This document shows, in pieces, positions 36,010 to 44,314 of a stretch of DNA of 64,000 nt. This DNA comes from Adhaeribacter radiodurans. Its GTDB lineage: Bacteria > Bacteroidota > Bacteroidia > Cytophagales > Hymenobacteraceae. The notes below the pieces were generated by a model. The model saw nothing but the letters and a program-made list of their open reading frames with translations, was not told the DNA's origin and did not search any database. The stretch is taken from NCBI RefSeq assembly GCF_014075995.1, contig NZ_CP055153.1:3286001-3350000 (forward strand). The letters run 5' to 3'. Every line of letters begins with the position of its first letter. The first letter of the stretch is position 1. Position numbers and translations under genes: made by a program.

Positions 36010-37356
36010 ATGGAAGCAATCTTTAAATACGTACTGGCTCAATTTTACAATATTTATTCTCCTCAACAGTCTTTCGAAATTCATTATGGCCTAAATAACC
36101 AGAGTCGTATTCAGATTACTCAAACAAAATTTACTTTTTTTGAACAAACAGCTCCTTTCCCTGAAACACCACCAACTTTTTATACCTGGAAAAATCAGAA
36201 AATTCCGTTTTGGTTTGGAGCTCCGGAAGTAAAAGAAATAATAACCTACGTGGGTGATCAAGCCGTTATTAAAGCGGATATTATTGCGAATGCATTTTAT
36301 TTTTTGAGTGGTTGGCAGGAATATTATTCTACTCAGCGCGATAATTTTGGCCGATTCCCTTATGCCGAAAGCCTACAAAGTAAATATGACTTCATTACCA
36401 TTCCGGTAGTGAATTACTATTTTGATATTCTGAAAACGGCCATCGAACAAGTATATGGTTTAAAATTAATATCTATTTTAGCCCATGAAGCGCCTTTTAC
36501 TACCTGCTTAACCCACGATATTGATAATTGCCAAACTGCCTGGCGGGTAGAAGGAATACAAGCCTTAAAACAAGGTAAGTGGTCCCGGTTTAGTAAACTG
36601 TTAAAACAAAAAATTTCGGGCCAGGATAATTGGTGTAATGTGCCGGAGGTAATACAGGAAGTACAAAAGTACAACGTAACATCTACCTTTTTCTTTTTAG
36701 CTAATAACCGAAAATATAAAGGTATAGCCAACGCCGATTATGATATTTCTCAATCCCGTTACCATGCCTGGTTGCCTTTACTCAAGCAGAAAAAGTTTGA
36801 AGTAGGGATACACGGCAGCCATATTACTTCATTTACTAAAAATAAACTTCAAACAGAAGTAAAAAAATTAAAGTTACCGGTACACGGTAATCGGTTCCAT
36901 TACTTACGCTTTGAACCCCAAATAACGCCCCAACTACTCGAAGAAGCAGGAATGAACTACGATACTACGTTGGGGTTTTCAGAACATTTTGGTTTTCGGC
37001 ACGGTACCTGTTTTCCTTTTCAATTATTCAATTTTAAAAAGCGGGAAGCCTTTCGGTTTTTTGAAGTACCCTTACACTTAATGGATGCTACTTTACATCA
37101 CCCAAAATACCTGCAACTATCCGCTTCTGAAATACTTCCGGCTATTACACCTATGCTGCAAGAAATAAAAAAATTTGGCGGCTGCTTTACCTGGCTCTGG
37201 CACAACGAAAACTTTTCAATTCATAATCTTACGAACGGCCCCTTGGCTTTCCACCAGATCATGGAGTATTTACAGGAACAAGGTTCAGGTTTTAAAACCA
37301 TTAGTGCGGTCGTAAATTTGTTAGAGCATCCATCTGGTCAGGTATTTTCCAAGTAA
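36010..37356 (+). CDS. Polysaccharide deacetylase family protein
   Basis: A 448-residue protein. Residues about 155-448 hold an NodB/CE4-like barrel: TTCLTHDIDNCQTAWRVEG contains the paired Asp residues (about 167-185), EVGIHGSHITSF supplies His ligands (about 262-273), and GNRFHYLRFEPQITPQLLEE follows (about 288-307). The N-terminal 150 residues (like DUF7033) lie before it, with FWFGAPEVKEI and YFLSGWQEYY. Members of this group remove N-acetyl groups from glycans or act in export. There is no clear signal peptide, so it may act in the cytoplasm. It starts 2 bases after the preceding gene. Confidence 0.78.
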   Translation: MEAIFKYVLAQFYNIYSPQQSFEIHYGLNNQSRIQITQTKFTFFEQTAPFPETPPTFYTWKNQKIPFWFGAPEVKEIITYVGDQAVIKADIIANAFYFLSGWQEYYSTQRDNFGRFPYAESLQSKYDFITIPVVNYYFDILKTAIEQVYGLKLISILAHEAPFTTCLTHDIDNCQTAWRVEGIQALKQGKWSRFSKLLKQKISGQDNWCNVPEVIQEVQKYNVTSTFFFLANNRKYKGIANADYDISQSRYHAWLPLLKQKKFEVGIHGSHITSFTKNKLQTEVKKLKLPVHGNRFHYLRFEPQITPQLLEEAGMNYDTTLGFSEHFGFRHGTCFPFQLFNFKKREAFRFFEVPLHLMDATLHHPKYLQLSASEILPAITPMLQEIKKFGGCFTWLWHNENFSIHNLTNGPLAFHQIMEYLQEQGSGFKTISAVVNLLEHPSGQVFSK

Positions 37357-37455
37357 AAAGCAATGAACACTTATTCTCCTTTTAAGTAATAAGTTTGCCA
37401 AATAAATAAAGTAGTAAACAAGATTTAATCATTCTTCTTTTTAGCACAACACAGC

Positions 37456-38934
37456 ATGGGTATTATCAAACGGCAGGGTATTCAAAATAGTATTATTTCG
37501 TACACTGGCGTGCTTATCGGTTACATAAATGTGATGGTGCTGTTTCCGCGCATCTTAAGTGTAGAACAAGTAGGTTTAACCCGCGTTTTACCTAATATAG
37601 CATTGGTTTTGGCTCAACTTTCGGCGCTTGGTTTTGGAAGTGCTGGTATTAAATTTTTTCCTTTTTTCCGTGATAAGGCGAACCGGCACTATAATTTTTT
37701 AATGTATCTGTTAGGCGTACCATTACTGGGCTTCACCATTATAATTATTCTGTATTATGCATTTCAGCCCCAGATTTTAGCTTATTACGCCAAAGAAGCA
37801 CCGCTCCTTCGGCAATACTCCTATTACATTGGTCCGCTTAGCCTTTTTACATTACTTTTTACTTTATTTAACAGCTACTTAACTTCTCTTTATAAAACCG
37901 TTATCCCTTCTTTTACCAAAGATTTTTTGTTGAGGATTGGAATAAGTGCCTGCGTATTGTTGTATGCCACTCACCTGATTAACTTTGAAACATTCTTATT
38001 TTTATTTATTGGGGTAAACGCCGGTATAGCGGTTGTATTATTTATTTACCTGGTTTGGCTGAAACAATTTCATCTTTCCCCTAACCTGAAGCCCTGGCAA
38101 AACCGACCCATTAAACCAATGCTGCAGTATGGTTTATACGCCTTTTTAGGTAATATTTCAAGCACCATTATTACCGTTATCGATTCTATTATGATAACCC
38201 ATTATAATGGTTTGGGCGATGCCGGTATTTATACCACTGCTACCAATGTGGCCAGTGTAATTTTAATAGCCGGAAGTTCCATTTACAAAATTGCTTTACC
38301 TCAAATTGCAGATTTCTGGAAAAATCAAAATTTAACTGCCATGCAGGCGCTGTATAAGCAAGTAACCCGCATTAATCTTGTAATAGGTTGTTTGCTGTTT
38401 ATCGGTATCTGGGCCAATATTGATAATCTGTTGGCCTTGCTGCCAAAAGCTTACAGTTCCGGGAAATACGTTATTTTATTTGTGTGCGCTGCCCGCCTTT
38501 TTGATTTAGCTTCCGGCGTGAACGGTTATATATTGTTAACCTCGCCGCGTTACCGTTACGATTTGATTTTTAACATTTCCCTCGCTTTGTTAACCATTAT
38601 TGCCAATCCTTATTTTATCCGGAATTACGGTATTAACGGGGCTGGTTTTGTTTTCCTGATTGTATACGGCGTTATAAATACTATTCGTTTGGCTTGCGTG
38701 TATTACTTCTATAAAATGCAGCCTTTTGATAAAACTTCTTTGCAAATTATAATGCTAGCCATATTAGCGTACGTGGTGGGGTGGCAATTACCGTTTGTAT
38801 CTTCTACTTTCATTGATATTCTAATTCGCTCTGGTTTAATAACCTTGATTTACATAATTGGGGTTTTAAACCTGAACCTGGCTCCAGAAATGACGGATAA
38901 GCTAGTGGCGCGCTTCAGGCAATACTTCAAATAA
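37456..38934 (+). CDS. Wzx-like polysaccharide flippase
   Basis: A 492-residue polytopic protein with about fourteen hydrophobic segments, beginning MGIIKRQGIQNSIISYTGVL, a typical opening of MOP-superfamily oligosaccharide flippases in Bacteroidota. Length is normal. It closes the nonulosonate operon and would carry the lipid-linked glycan, or a single-residue carrier, across the inner membrane. It is unlike the flippase at 5230-6585 in start and length, so each glycan locus has its own exporter. No polymerase gene is visible in this second locus. Confidence 0.82.
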   Translation: MGIIKRQGIQNSIISYTGVLIGYINVMVLFPRILSVEQVGLTRVLPNIALVLAQLSALGFGSAGIKFFPFFRDKANRHYNFLMYLLGVPLLGFTIIIILYYAFQPQILAYYAKEAPLLRQYSYYIGPLSLFTLLFTLFNSYLTSLYKTVIPSFTKDFLLRIGISACVLLYATHLINFETFLFLFIGVNAGIAVVLFIYLVWLKQFHLSPNLKPWQNRPIKPMLQYGLYAFLGNISSTIITVIDSIMITHYNGLGDAGIYTTATNVASVILIAGSSIYKIALPQIADFWKNQNLTAMQALYKQVTRINLVIGCLLFIGIWANIDNLLALLPKAYSSGKYVILFVCAARLFDLASGVNGYILLTSPRYRYDLIFNISLALLTIIANPYFIRNYGINGAGFVFLIVYGVINTIRLACVYYFYKMQPFDKTSLQIIMLAILAYVVGWQLPFVSSTFIDILIRSGLITLIYIIGVLNLNLAPEMTDKLVARFRQYFK

Positions 38935-39004
38935 AGGAAGACTTTTCATTTAAGTGATAATTTTATAAAGACATATATATTTGCAATATCATCTATAGCG
39001 ACTA

Positions 39005-39260
39005 ATCTTATACCACCAAATTGTATCAAAAAGCTATTATAGATTTTGCTTGCTAGTAAGTGTTTTCTTTGGAGCCTTTTCAAGCCTCCAGGCTCAAGTG
39101 CTAACTTTTTCGACAGGGCTAAGTTTGCCTCATGGCCGGCGGCCCCCGTTTGGCTCTCTCGGGCGGTTTAGCGAACCTTGGCTCACTCCGTTGCGCCATG
39201 CTGCTGCGCAGCACCGGAACGCTAAAAGGCCCTCAACAGCCAAACTGGTATTGTTTCGAG
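39005..39260 (+). repeat. Interspersed repeat, copy C (plus orientation)
   Basis: Shares the left end with copy A (CTAGTAAGTGTTTTCTTTGG) and the 90-base block 39160-39249 with copy B at 87 of 90 positions. The middle contains TGCTGCTGCGCAGCA, a small hairpin whose loop differs from copy B. Confidence 0.85.
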
Positions 39261-39323
39261 TAGCTACCGTTAATCTTACTTTTACCGAAAATAACAAAGG
39301 TTAATTAACCTGTCTTCTTTTAC

Positions 39324-39331
39324 TATCTTTG
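39324..39331 (+). promoter_or_regulatory. Possible -7 box (TATCTTTG)
   Basis: An exact match to the Bacteroidota TAnnTTTG consensus lies between repeat copies C and D, just before the 32-bp direct repeats and the hairpin. I see no good -33 element. It could drive a small non-coding transcript, which needs RNA data. Confidence 0.3.
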
Positions 39332-39340
39332 TTACCCTTT

Positions 39341-39483
39341 CTAGCACAAGTCTTAACGGAGCGGGACTGGTGACACTTACTATGGCGCGGAAGTTACTTC
39401 TGTGCCTTTCTCCTGCTAGCTACTTTCTAGGTTCTTTTCTAGCACACCCTGCTAGCGCAAGTCTTAGTGGAGTGGGACTGGTG
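39341..39483. repeat. 32-bp direct repeat pair
   Basis: CTAGCRCAAGTCTTARYGGA and the following GYGGGACTGGTG occur at 39341-39372 and 39452-39483, with 28 of 32 bases identical. A third partial match (TTCTAGCACA) lies near 39437. The units sit between repeat copies C and D. Confidence 0.75.
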
Positions 39484-39491
39484 CCTTACAG

Positions 39492-39558
39492 ACAAGAGTC
39501 AGTCTCCCTACTGGCGAAACTCAAGCCCTTTTACGTCAGTTGGGAGACTGACTCTTGT
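39492..39558. other. 22-bp hairpin
   Basis: ACAAGAGTCAGTCTCCC at 39492-39508 is the exact complement of 39542-39558, and the pairing continues for 4 more bases after one mismatch (39510-39513 with 39537-39540). The loop is 23 bases. No T-run follows, so it is not a standard terminator. Confidence 0.8.
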
Positions 39559-39644
39559 TCTTATGCCCAAGTGTTCAGCGAAGTAGCACTTGCGCGAGGA
39601 GGCGTATTTACTAAATCTTTTACCTTTGATAGTTAAAGCCAGGT

Positions 39645-39812
39645 AGCTAAGAGCAATAGCTAAACTAGGCCCACCGGCCATGAGGCAAACTGGTTACTTG
39701 TCAAATAAGATGGAACCATGACATGGAGCCTGTTCCAGCCTCTAAAAAACAACATCAAAGTCTGCTATAGCAACTACTTCTTACTATTGGTTAATACTTT
39801 AGTAGTTGCCCT
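39645..39812 (-). repeat. Interspersed repeat, copy D (minus orientation, shorter)
   Basis: Inverted relative to copy C. It shares the TAGTAAGAAG, CTTTGATGTT, GGTTCCATCTTATTTGA and AGTTTGCCTCATGGCCGG parts with the family but lacks the 90-base block, so it is truncated or diverged. Confidence 0.75.
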
Positions 39813-39915
39813 TGGTTCTAATTTTCAAAGCAAAGTAAAATCTAAAACTCTTATCCGGTTCTTGCCATAAATAATCTGCTAAATCCGTTTAACCTGTGGA
39901 AATCCGCGATTCAAC

Positions 39916-41046
39916 TTATTTATGCTCATATTCTTTAATGCAGCTAATTATATAATCTACTTGTTCTAAGGTGAGGGCAGGATGCAAGGGCAACGCCATT
40001 ACTTTCTGGCAAAGACTTTCTGCTACCGGAAAATCCCCGTAAAAATTACCTAAATAGTAGTAGGCAGGCTGCAAATGCAAAGGCGTAGCATAGTATACTG
40101 CCGTGGGTATTTGTTTTTGGAGTAAATAAGTTCTTAAATTATCCCGCTGCTCCGCAGGAACTTGCACTACGTAATGATTAAATACATGCGTGCTGTAAGC
40201 GGCACGACCCGGAACCTGAATCAAACGGCTATCCTGAAAATGCTGATCGTATTCTTGAGCCAATAATTGTCGTTGTTCTATATAGGTGTCTAGGTATTTT
40301 AATTTCACTAAAAGAAAAGCTGCCTGTATAGTATCGAGTCGCGAGTTTATTCCAACCCGTTCGTAGGTGTATTTTCGACTTTGACCATGACTGGCAATTT
40401 GGCGAATAGCGGTGGCTAGCTCTTCCTCTCTCGTAAAAAGAGCGCCTCCATCTCCCAGAGCACCTAACATTTTCGTCGGGAAAAAAGAAGTTGTACCAAT
40501 ATGGGCTACCGTGCCCGCAAAATACCGGGTACTATCTGCCGCAATATACTCCGCACCCAAACTTTGGGCATTATCTTCTACTATAAATAAATCATGTTTT
40601 TGCGCTAATAAGGTAAGTGTTTTAAGGTCTGCACATTGACCAAACAAATGCACCACTATTATAGCCCGGGTTTTGTAAGATATTTTGGCGGCTACCGATG
40701 CTGGATCAAGAGTAAAGGTGTCGGGAAGTACATCGGCAAATACCGGAACTAACCCCAGCAAGGCTACTGCTTCTGCCGCCGAAACATAATTAAAAACAGG
40801 TACAATAACTTCGCTGCCGGGCGGTATATCTAAAGCCATTAAAGCAATTTGTAAGGCATCTGTTCCATTGCCACAAGGTATTACTTCGGAACCTTGTAAA
40901 TATTTACTTAATTCCTGGGCAAAATCTCTTACCGGGGTTCCTTTAATAAAATTACCTTCGGTTAGTACCTGAGCAAACGCATTTTCCAGGTCTGGCTTTA
41001 ATAAAGTACAACTATCCGAAACATCGGAAAAGCGGATGGGATGCAT
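39916..41046 (-). CDS. DegT/DnrJ/EryC1 family sugar aminotransferase
   Basis: A 376-residue PLP aminotransferase. EVIPCGNGTDALQIALMALD (about 54-73), EDNAQSLGAEY (about 157-167) and the PLP Lys in TSFFPTKMLGALGDGG (about 187-202) are all intact, as in WbpE/FdtB-like NDP-sugar transaminases. It is alone on its strand next to repeat copy D and faces away from the flippase, with no partner dehydratase beside it. It may use the keto sugar made by pseB or by a gene elsewhere. The exact substrate cannot be read from sequence. Confidence 0.87.
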   Translation of the reverse strand: MHPIRFSDVSDSCTLLKPDLENAFAQVLTEGNFIKGTPVRDFAQELSKYLQGSEVIPCGNGTDALQIALMALDIPPGSEVIVPVFNYVSAAEAVALLGLVPVFADVLPDTFTLDPASVAAKISYKTRAIIVVHLFGQCADLKTLTLLAQKHDLFIVEDNAQSLGAEYIAADSTRYFAGTVAHIGTTSFFPTKMLGALGDGGALFTREEELATAIRQIASHGQSRKYTYERVGINSRLDTIQAAFLLVKLKYLDTYIEQRQLLAQEYDQHFQDSRLIQVPGRAAYSTHVFNHYVVQVPAEQRDNLRTYLLQKQIPTAVYYATPLHLQPAYYYLGNFYGDFPVAESLCQKVMALPLHPALTLEQVDYIISCIKEYEHK

Positions 41047-41227
41047 AAGCAGGAAACAAAAAATTAGTAAAATTTTTAAGTAAAAAATCAGCGGATCTTA
41101 AATAAATATAAAAGTAACATTTCCCAGATAGCAACCCTGCAGTACTACTGTCTGCCATTCCGGAATTGAAACAATCTTATGTTAGATGCGTTTTATAATA
41201 ATGTTAGACTTAATATTTAGAAAAGCC

Positions 41228-41235
41228 TAACTTTG
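41228..41235 (+). promoter_or_regulatory. -7 box of the LEA-like lipoprotein gene (TAACTTTG)
   Basis: Matches TAnnTTTG and lies 20 bases before the ATG at 41255, the usual distance for a short leader. A TTAG sequence near 41204 could stand for the -33 element, though it is not a good match. Confidence 0.5.
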
Positions 41236-41254
41236 CCAAAACCTGAACAAAACT

Positions 41255-42280
41255 ATGAAAAATTTAATTAAAACTCCGATAATGAGCTTTGCACTCGCCT
41301 TCAGTTTAGCAGGTATGCAAATAGGCTGTTCATCGGATTCTAAAAGCTCAACTTCTCAAACTACTGATAATTCTACCGCTGCTAACGATGGCGAAACTGC
41401 TTATACGGATTACAAGAATTACGTGAGCACTCTCGATTCCAGCGCTATTGCTACTATGGATACTGCCAGCAGCAGTTGGAAAGATCAGCGGACTATGTAC
41501 GATGAGAAAGTTGCCCGATTAGATCAGTACCAAAACAATTACGATGAAAATCGGCGTCAGGAAATTGATCACTTAAAGACTCGTTATAGTTCGTATTGGA
41601 ACTCCCTCGGCACTAACCTGAGCGGTGGTATGGCACCCGACAAAGTTGCTACTACTGGCACCAGTGATCTCATGAGTAATTTTAATACGGCAAATATTAA
41701 TACACAAACTTCATCCACCATCCGCGAGGCTTACGACAATTTTGTAGAAAAAGTAAGAGCGAACAAAAATGATTTTACTAGAGATCAATGGCACAAAGTA
41801 GAAGCTTATTATCAAGCTTTAGATGACCGTAAAGACGCCATAGAAGATCAGATATCTAGTAAAGATAAAATTGAAATTACTAAAGCTAAAGCCAAGTACG
41901 AAACGGTAAAAACCGGTGAGAAACTTGACCCTGTAGTAAGCCAGGTTGCCGCCGATGTGAAACAAACCGGTGAAAAGGTTGAAGACAAAGTGCAGAAAGG
42001 AGCTCAACAAGTAGGTCAAAAAGCAAAAGAAACCAGTAAAGATGCCAAAGAAAAAGGTAGCAACGTAGCCGATAAAGTAGGTACTGCTGCTAAAAATACC
42101 GCTGAGGATGTTACCGAAACAGGTGCTAAGGTAGGTAATAAAGTAGGCCACGCGGCTAAAGAAGCCGGTAAAGACGTGAAAGAAGGAGTGGTTAAAGGTG
42201 CCAAAGCGGTAGGTAAAACGGCTGATAAGGCCGGCGAAAAAGTAAAAGATGCTTTTGATGGCAAAAAAGAAAACGAATAA
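41255..42280 (+). CDS. Lipoprotein with a LEA-like repeated tail
   Basis: A 341-residue protein. The signal peptide ends in a lipobox (GMQIGC, Cys25), so it should be anchored in a membrane. Residues about 45-215 are helical, rich in D, K, S and T, with DNFVEKVRANKNDFTRDQWHKV near 163. From about 220 to the end there are alternating K/E/D/A/G units (DVKQTGEKVEDKV, KVGTAAKNTAEDV, KVGHAAKEAGKDV, AVGKTADKAGEKV), like 11-residue LEA or apolipoprotein-type amphipathic repeats. These are linked to stress tolerance in other proteins. I do not recognise a named family; function is unknown. It has its own promoter-like box and terminator. Confidence 0.8.
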   Translation: MKNLIKTPIMSFALAFSLAGMQIGCSSDSKSSTSQTTDNSTAANDGETAYTDYKNYVSTLDSSAIATMDTASSSWKDQRTMYDEKVARLDQYQNNYDENRRQEIDHLKTRYSSYWNSLGTNLSGGMAPDKVATTGTSDLMSNFNTANINTQTSSTIREAYDNFVEKVRANKNDFTRDQWHKVEAYYQALDDRKDAIEDQISSKDKIEITKAKAKYETVKTGEKLDPVVSQVAADVKQTGEKVEDKVQKGAQQVGQKAKETSKDAKEKGSNVADKVGTAAKNTAEDVTETGAKVGNKVGHAAKEAGKDVKEGVVKGAKAVGKTADKAGEKVKDAFDGKKENE

Positions 42281-42308
42281 TCCTGATTTAACTCCCTATT
42301 AAACTATG

Positions 42309-42351
42309 AAAACAGCAGAAGCCCGATTACTAGCCGGGCTTCTGCTGTTTT
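42309..42351. terminator. Terminator between convergent genes
   Basis: A perfect 17-bp stem (AAAACAGCAGAAGCCCG and its complement at 42335-42351) around a 9-base loop. It follows the lipoprotein stop by 28 bases. The symmetric A/T ends mean it could also serve the minus-strand GT2 gene ending at 42375. Confidence 0.92.
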
Positions 42352-42374
42352 ATGTTTATTCAATTTCTTTACTA

Positions 42375-43289
42375 TTAAATGGGATGATCCTTTTTAGGCA
42401 AATAATCTATTTGAATAAATAAACCCAGTTTGTATAAATCGAAACAAAACAAACTTGGACGGGAACTACGCAAGTTAAATAACAAAATTGACTTTAGAAT
42501 CCGGTAAAAAGTAAAATAAACCTTCTTTACTTTATAATGCGATAATCGCAAATACCATTTGATTAATGAAGAATCCTTCCCTATTCCTTCGGAATAATAT
42601 AGTCGGTGAAGATTATGAATGGCGGATCGAGTTTTGATTAAAAATATTTCACAAGGTTCTAGTCCTATATGTCCGACCGGATTAGCAATGTGCACCACCG
42701 GCACCTTGGCTTTTTCCAAACGTTTACCCCATTGCGAATCTTCGTGCCCGTATTCAATTATTTTTTCATTAAAAGGGTAATTTAGAAAGATAGCACGAGG
42801 GACTAAAGCATTGTTCACCTGTACGCTTCGGTACGGATGCTGATTTCGGAAATCAGCTGGAATTTGTTCCCGGCTCCGGCCAAATTTCCAGTGTAAGCGG
42901 TAAGGATGGGAAGGCAGTTCATTCGGATAGAGGGTACCTCCTATTAAAATTTTATCCGGATGACCTGCCTGTAAGTACTGTCTGATAAAATCCTGACTAA
43001 TAATTTCCGAATCGTTGTCCAGAAAGAGTAAGTGGGAGAATTGAGCGTGTTGGGCTAGTTTGTTGCGAATGGCCGCCCGGCTTATATTAGTGGGTAGTTC
43101 TTCGTAAATAACATTCTCCAAACTTTTTAAAAATCTGTTCTTCTCCTGAAAATGCGATTCGGAAGCATCGTCCAAACATATTATTTCGAAACAAATGGCC
43201 TCTTCATAACACTGGGCAAGCAGTACATTTACTAATTGATCAACAGCAAAATTGTATATGGGAATTAAAATAGATAACTCAGATACCAT
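42375..43289 (-). CDS. Glycosyltransferase family 2
   Basis: A 304-residue GT-A enzyme: LSILIPIYNFAVDQLVNVLL (about 5-24), FEIICLDDASES (about 34-45), and the metal-binding LLFLDNDSEI (about 88-97). Later EYGHEDSQWGKRL (about 179-191) matches the ED motif of the family. There are no clear membrane segments. It overlaps the ftsE 5'-proximal gene by 11 bases, so it is translated after ftsE. Its glycan is not known; this pairing with ftsE is a recurring oddity worth checking in relatives. Confidence 0.87.
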   Translation of the reverse strand: MVSELSILIPIYNFAVDQLVNVLLAQCYEEAICFEIICLDDASESHFQEKNRFLKSLENVIYEELPTNISRAAIRNKLAQHAQFSHLLFLDNDSEIISQDFIRQYLQAGHPDKILIGGTLYPNELPSHPYRLHWKFGRSREQIPADFRNQHPYRSVQVNNALVPRAIFLNYPFNEKIIEYGHEDSQWGKRLEKAKVPVVHIANPVGHIGLEPCEIFLIKTRSAIHNLHRLYYSEGIGKDSSLIKWYLRLSHYKVKKVYFTFYRILKSILLFNLRSSRPSLFCFDLYKLGLFIQIDYLPKKDHPI

Positions 43290-43995
43290 CCGTTAAGGAA
43301 AAGCTTTGCTTCGCCGAGTCTAGTACTTTGCCATTTTCGCATTTTAAAATCCGGTGTGGGTACGTATTTATAATTTGATGATTATGCGTGGCCATTAATA
43401 TAGCAGTACCATGGTTATTTATCTGATTAAATAACTGCATAATACCATCCGCTACTTCCGGATCTAAATTACCCGTAGGTTCATCGGCAAATAAAATTAC
43501 GGGTTCGTTGAGCAGCGCGCGGGCAATTACAATGCGCTGTTGTTCCCCGCCCGAAAGCTGATGCGGCATTTTATTAGAAGCAGCGTCTAAACCTACGCGC
43601 ATGAGCACCTCCGAAATTCGTTGCTTAATTTTAGAAGAATCTTTCCAACCGGTTGCTTTCAGTACAAAGCGTAAATTATCTGCTACGGTCCGGTCAAAAA
43701 GTAATTGAAAATCCTGAAACACAATCCCGATTTTTCGGCGCAGAAAAGGTACTTGGGTGCGGGGTAGTTTAAAAATAGAAAATCCGGCTACACCGGCCAT
43801 ACCATTGCGCAGCGGCAAATCGGCATACAAAGTTTTAAGTAAGGAAGATTTACCACTACCCGTGCGGCCTACTAAATATACAAATTCTCCTTTATCTATA
43901 TCGAAGGTTACCCCTTGCAATACCGTTTGTACATTCTGGTGAATAGAAACATCTTTTAACGACACCACCGGCGCCGAAGAAGAAAAATTACGCAT
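43279..43995 (-). CDS. ftsE: Cell-division ABC ATP-binding protein FtsE
   Basis: A 238-residue ABC ATPase. Walker A is GRTGSGKSSLLKTL (about 42-55), the signature is LSGGEQQRIVIARALLNEP (about 143-161), and Walker B is ILFADEPTGNLDP (about 163-175). VFQDFQLLFDRTVADNL between them and the MATHNHQI H-loop fit FtsE, whose close relatives read FQDFxLL. FtsE with FtsX regulates peptidoglycan hydrolases at the septum. No ftsX gene is beside it, as is common in Bacteroidota. It is 2 bases from the small protein upstream. Confidence 0.88.
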   Translation of the reverse strand: MRNFSSSAPVVSLKDVSIHQNVQTVLQGVTFDIDKGEFVYLVGRTGSGKSSLLKTLYADLPLRNGMAGVAGFSIFKLPRTQVPFLRRKIGIVFQDFQLLFDRTVADNLRFVLKATGWKDSSKIKQRISEVLMRVGLDAASNKMPHQLSGGEQQRIVIARALLNEPVILFADEPTGNLDPEVADGIMQLFNQINNHGTAILMATHNHQIINTYPHRILKCENGKVLDSAKQSFSLTDGI

Positions 43996-43997
43996 AA

Positions 43998-44201
43998 TTA
44001 AATTTCCAGTTTCTGGAGCTTCCCGAATTCCAGTTCTTTTATTACAGTAGCTAGCTGTTCTTCTTTATTGGCCAGTCCGTACCGCTCCATATTCTTCAAC
44101 GGACGATCGGCACGGAAGTAAGCAATCAGCACAAAATTTTCATCCCGCAACTGAATATAATCCGGAATTTTAGCCTTGCCTTTTACCTTGATAATGTACA
44201 T
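43998..44201 (-). CDS. Small conserved-looking hypothetical protein
   Basis: A 67-residue acidic-basic protein (MYIIKVKGKAKIPDYIQLRD at its start). It has no signal peptide or membrane segment. I do not recognise a family. A coding role is supported by its tight 2-base gap to ftsE and its normal codon use. An AT-rich repeat separates it from the aldolase gene upstream. It might be a small regulator or partner of its neighbours, but nothing in sequence shows this. Confidence 0.6.
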   Translation of the reverse strand: MYIIKVKGKAKIPDYIQLRDENFVLIAYFRADRPLKNMERYGLANKEEQLATVIKELEFGKLQKLEI

Positions 44202-44205
44202 GACA

Positions 44206-44312
44206 TTAATTAAAAATTAAAAATTATGAATTAGAAATTATTATGGAATAAATAACCCTAAAATTTACTATTTAGAAAAATTCATAATTTCTAATTTCTA
44301 ATTCATAATTTA
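44206..44312. repeat. AT-rich element with 18-bp inverted arms, copy 1
   Basis: AATTATGAATTAGAAATT at 44222-44239 is the exact complement of 44293-44310. The same 18-base arms occur at 58255-58272 and 58337-58354. It fills the gap between the aldolase stop and the next gene on the minus strand. Confidence 0.85.
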
Positions 44313-44314
44313 TT

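Larger units (their letters stand above)
38935..39915. other. Gene-free region with repeats and structured DNA
   Basis: About 980 bases without a credible gene. It holds repeat copies C and D in inverted orientation, and between them a segment with a 32-bp direct repeat and a long hairpin (see separate entries). At 39870-39905 there is a short phrase (AAATCCGTTTAACCTGTGGA and following) resembling dispersed Bacteroidota intergenic repeats. ORFs here do not look coding. Confidence 0.7.

Noticed and set aside
20434-38934. The repeat-bracketed segment as a simple mobile island
   Set aside because: It contains the core gene ffh, so the bracket cannot be a plain insertion of foreign DNA.
39370-39636. 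Open frame of 88 codons between repeats C and D
   Set aside because: It crosses the direct repeats and the hairpin, has low-complexity composition and no recognisable domain; the structure explains the open frame better.
41819-42264. Antisense open frames opposite the LEA-like lipoprotein
   Set aside because: They mirror the low-complexity repeats of the real gene.
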